This document shows, one piece after another, positions 61,678 through 64,000 of a stretch of DNA of 64,000 bases. The stretch covers positions 4,031,001-4,095,000 of the forward strand of contig NZ_FMHW01000002.1 of the NCBI RefSeq assembly GCF_900090325.1, written 5' to 3'. The stretch comes from Micromonospora pallida (lineage in GTDB: Bacteria > Actinomycetota > Actinomycetes > Mycobacteriales > Micromonosporaceae). Position 1 is the first letter of the stretch. Each line of letters opens with the position of its first letter. A program made the position numbers and the translations under genes. The notes below the pieces were generated by a model. It ran no database searches. It was given only the letters and a program-made list of their open reading frames with translations, and was not told the DNA's origin.

Positions 61678-62541
61678 ATGGGCGACGACGAGATCCTGGT
61701 CGGCTACGACGGCTCCCCGGACGCGGCAACCGCCCTGGCCTGGGCACTGGACGAGGCCGGGCGGACCGGCCAGCCGGTGCGGCTGGCGTACGTGTTCGAG
61801 TGGCTCACCGTCGGGGGGTGGATCGGCCTCGGCATCGCCCCCGGCGCGTGGCCCGACGAGGCCGCCCGGGAGCAGGTGGAACAGCTCGTCCGGCGGGCGG
61901 CTGCGGACGCCGCCGCGGCGCACCCGGCGCTGACCGTGCACGGCGAGGTGCTCGACGGACCGCCCGCGCTGGTGCTCCAGGAACACTCCGCCGACGTGGC
62001 CCTGCTGGTGCTGGGCAGTCGGGGACACGGCGGCTTCACCGGCCTGCTGGCCGGCTCGACCGCCGTGTCGGTCAGCACCCACGCGCACTGCCCGGTCGTG
62101 GTGGTCCGCCGGGACACCTCGGCCGCCACCGGAAGACGGGTCGTGGTCGGGGTGGACGGCTCGGAGTGCTCGCTGATCGCGCTCGGGTACGCCGTGGAAC
62201 GGGCCGAGCAGCGGGCCGTACCGCTGCACGTGGTGCGGGCCTGGGCGGCGGCGCAGTGGCGGGCCCAGGGTTTCGACCCGAACGAGGCCCAGGCGGCCGA
62301 ACAGACCAACCTGGAGGAGTCGCTGCGGCAGTGGCGGGAAAGCTTCCCGAACGTCCCGGTGACCACCGAGGTGATTCCCGGCAACGCCGCCTCCGCGCTG
62401 GTGGAGGCGAGCCGGGACGCGCAGCTCGTGGTGGTCGGCACCCGGGGGCGGGGCGGCCTGCGCGGCGCGCTGCTCGGCTCGGTCAGCCAGCAGGTGCTGC
62501 ACCACGCGCACTGCCCGGTGGCGGTGGTCCGGGAACGGTGA
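61678..62541 (+). CDS. Universal stress protein, double UspA domain
   Basis: A 287-aa protein with two complete UspA domains: ILVGYDGSPDAATALAWAL with VLGSRGHGGFTGLLAGSTAV, and VVVGVDGSECSLIALGYAV with VVGTRGRGGLRGALLGSVSQ. Both G-x2-G-x9-G(S/T) ATP loops are intact, unlike in the first USP of the cluster. ATG at 61678 has GAGAGGA upstream, 41 bases after the phosphoketolase stop. Confidence 0.92.
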   Translation: MGDDEILVGYDGSPDAATALAWALDEAGRTGQPVRLAYVFEWLTVGGWIGLGIAPGAWPDEAAREQVEQLVRRAAADAAAAHPALTVHGEVLDGPPALVLQEHSADVALLVLGSRGHGGFTGLLAGSTAVSVSTHAHCPVVVVRRDTSAATGRRVVVGVDGSECSLIALGYAVERAEQRAVPLHVVRAWAAAQWRAQGFDPNEAQAAEQTNLEESLRQWRESFPNVPVTTEVIPGNAASALVEASRDAQLVVVGTRGRGGLRGALLGSVSQQVLHHAHCPVAVVRER

Positions 62542-62558
62542 CCGCCCCGGTGTCGTCC

Positions 62559-62577
62559 CGCACGGCACCGCCGTGCG
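62559..62577 (+). terminator. Short hairpin after the USP operon
   Basis: CGCACGGC-ACC-GCCGTGCG, 8-bp stem, 17 bases after the stop. The rest of the gap to 62802 holds nothing recognisable. Confidence 0.55.
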
Positions 62578-62802
62578 CTGAAGCGTCCCGCTGGGCGACT
62601 GACGCCGGTCCGCCGGCCGCAACGGCGAACGGGATTCGTGTGCGGTTGCGGTGGACTGGACTCGGCGTGTCGGGTAGCTGAGCTGCCAACGATCACGGAG
62701 AGCCACCCGGCGGACCGCGTCCACCGTCGGGCAGGAACCCGCCCCCGGGGCCGAAGGTCCCGAACTCGTGCTCCCGGCGGCGGGCACCTGGCCCCGGGGC
62801 GG

Positions 62803-63441
62803 TCAGCCGGGCACCACCCGGTGACTCAGCAGGCTACGGACCCGGGCCGGCAGGTGCCCGGCGAACCGGTTCGCCCAGGCGTCGAAATGCCGCGCCGACC
62901 CGGTCAGGAAGGGCAGGTCGAACACGAGCATCCGGCGTACGGCCAGCAACGGCACCGGCGACCGCAGGGGCCGGAAGTCCTCGTTCCACAGCCCGGGGTT
63001 GGCGCAGTGCGGATGGAACTGCCCGACCATCAGTCCCTCGGTGACGAACTCGTCCTTCACCCGGGCCTGGAGGGCGTCCAGCGGCCCGGGGTCGGTCCGG
63101 TCGACGTCCGGCAGGACGAGCAGGTAGGTCAACAGCTCGGCCTCGTCGTCCGGCAGCGTCGCCACGGTCCGTTGGTACTGGTCGCGTAACGCGCCGACCG
63201 CCGCGCTGATCCGCGCCACGTCGGTCACCCCGGGCAGCTCCACCAGGTACAGCAGGTCCCGGCGCAGCGACGGAGCGGTGTACGGACAGACCGAACCGGT
63301 ACGCCCCAACTCCGGATGGGGCGCGAGAAGATAGCGGACACACCAGTCGAGCACGGTGCGCAGTGTCCCGCCGGCCGGGTCGGCCCCCACCTCGGTGGCC
63401 GGCCGGAGAGCCAACGGTGGGCTCGGGTCAGTGCCGGGCAT
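62803..63441 (-). CDS. DUF6875-like protein
   Basis: A 212-aa soluble protein with VLDWCVRYLLAPHPELGRTGSVCPYTAPSL, DEFVTEGLMVGQFHPHCANPGLWNEDFRPLRSPVPLLAVRRM and DLPFL, matching the DUF6875 pattern (two Cys and a His-rich GQFHPHC region hint at a metal site). Function unknown. Its ATG overlaps the GNAT gene end by 14 bases, so the two are coupled. Confidence 0.75.
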   Translation of the reverse strand: MPGTDPSPPLALRPATEVGADPAGGTLRTVLDWCVRYLLAPHPELGRTGSVCPYTAPSLRRDLLYLVELPGVTDVARISAAVGALRDQYQRTVATLPDDEAELLTYLLVLPDVDRTDPGPLDALQARVKDEFVTEGLMVGQFHPHCANPGLWNEDFRPLRSPVPLLAVRRMLVFDLPFLTGSARHFDAWANRFAGHLPARVRSLLSHRVVPG

Positions 63442-64000
63442 GCGGCACCCGCCACATCGGTTGCAGGGTCGGCCCGTCGGGCAGCCGGATCGCCGAGCCA
63501 CGGGGGTGGAACCCGTACCGGTGGCCCAGCGCCCGCCCACTCGCGGAGCTGGTCTCGGCGTACACCGGCAGCCCCTGGTCGTCGCAGTGCCGCAGGAAAC
63601 CCTCCAGCAGCAATGCACCCCACCCGGACCGCTGCCGGTCCGGTGCCACGCCGGCGAACGCGACGTGGTGGTGCGGGACCGCCGGCTGGTGCGCGTCGAG
63701 CAGTCCCAGCACGGTGCGCAGGGCCTCGCGGTCCTCGCCGGCCACGGCGTCCAGCCGCTCGGCGTACCCGGCCGGCTCCGGGGTGTCGGAGTCGGTGGTG
63801 AGCAGCACGGCCCCGAGATCGTTGGTGGTCCAGACCCCGTCCCCGCCCAGACTCAGGTCGTAGAGGGCCCGGAAGAAGCCGGGCAGCGCGGCCCGCCGGC
63901 GCCGCGCGTCCGGGAAGATCCACACGGCGACCGGGTCCTCCTGGAACGCCGAGGCGAGCAGCGACACCAGCGGTTCCGCGTCGGCCGCGGTGCCCCGCCG
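63428..64000 (-). CDS. GNAT acetyltransferase, partial (5' end beyond the window)
   Basis: The frame stays open to the window edge and reads RRGTAADAEPLVSLLASAFQEDPV, a typical GNAT N-terminal helix, so the true start lies outside. The acetyl-CoA-binding region is HVAFAGVAPDRQRSGWGALLLEGFL, followed by YAETSSASGRALGHRYGF. Substrate unknown; coupled to the DUF6875 gene downstream. Confidence 0.85.
   Translation of the reverse strand, partial: RRGTAADAEPLVSLLASAFQEDPVAVWIFPDARRRRAALPGFFRALYDLSLGGDGVWTTNDLGAVLLTTDSDTPEPAGYAERLDAVAGEDREALRTVLGLLDAHQPAVPHHHVAFAGVAPDRQRSGWGALLLEGFLRHCDDQGLPVYAETSSASGRALGHRYGFHPRGSAIRLPDGPTLQPMWRVPHARH

Noticed and set aside
62542..62802. Plus-strand frames after the USP operon
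   Set aside because: Short, overlapping the DUF6875 gene end, without family-like sequence.

Overview
The window is high-GC, gene-dense actinobacterial chromosome. An ssgB-type sporulation gene, a Spo0M-type protein, an actinobacterial HelD helicase, an F420-type LLM oxidoreductase, frequent GTG/TTG starts and several apparently leaderless genes point to a mycelial, sporulating actinomycete. The protein flavour resembles Micromonosporaceae (Micromonospora or a close relative); that placement is inference, as there is no 16S gene here.

Region 1 (about 0.1-20.7 kb) is a carbohydrate utilisation locus. On the minus strand, a PfkB sugar (KDG-type) kinase is followed by a tightly overlapped operon: enolase-superfamily sugar-acid dehydratase A, a DHDPS/KDG-aldolase-type lyase, a second dehydratase B, an SDR dehydrogenase and a DUF624 membrane protein. 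Together they suggest that an aldonic or uronic acid is dehydrated, phosphorylated and cleaved. Divergent from this is a plus-strand operon of two paralogous GH39 glycosidases and a GH13 glucosidase. Further on, a LacI repressor heads a minus-strand operon for a Dpp/Opp-type importer: binding protein, two permeases and a fused double ATPase. A GH35-type beta-galactosidase diverges from lacI. A perfect LacI-type operator lies between lacI and the galactosidase, and a near-identical site lies upstream of the GH39 operon, so the whole locus is probably one regulon.

Region 2 (20.7-24.2 kb), next to a tRNA-Val(CAC), is a patch of short and broken genes: a 58-aa zinc-ribbon protein, a truncated PP2C phosphatase, a RibD/DHFR-like reductase, and a breakpoint joining two inverted gene fragments.

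Region 3 (24.2-43.5 kb) is mostly chromosomal housekeeping and regulation: a PGPGW membrane protein, SsgB, SDR/AraC, Rrf2, a potassium channel, a VOC/MarR pair with an overlapping operator-promoter, a TPR/FN3 membrane protein broken by a one-base frameshift, a two-component system divergent from a LolA-like exported protein, HelD, a cold-shock-domain membrane protein, a tRNA 3'-half remnant and a tandem GDPD phosphodiesterase.

Region 4 (43.5-64 kb) carries Spo0M, NUDIX plus an unrecognised 500-aa protein, an LLM oxidoreductase, a caspase-fold protein lacking its catalytic residues, a lipid-phosphate/membrane operon (diacylglycerol kinase, YihY/BrkB, tandem PAP2), a small autoregulated HTH/Clp-N module with a 28-bp perfect palindrome, a membrane alpha/beta hydrolase, a USP-phosphoketolase-USP stress/metabolism cluster, and a GNAT/DUF6875 pair at the right edge (GNAT 5' end outside the window).
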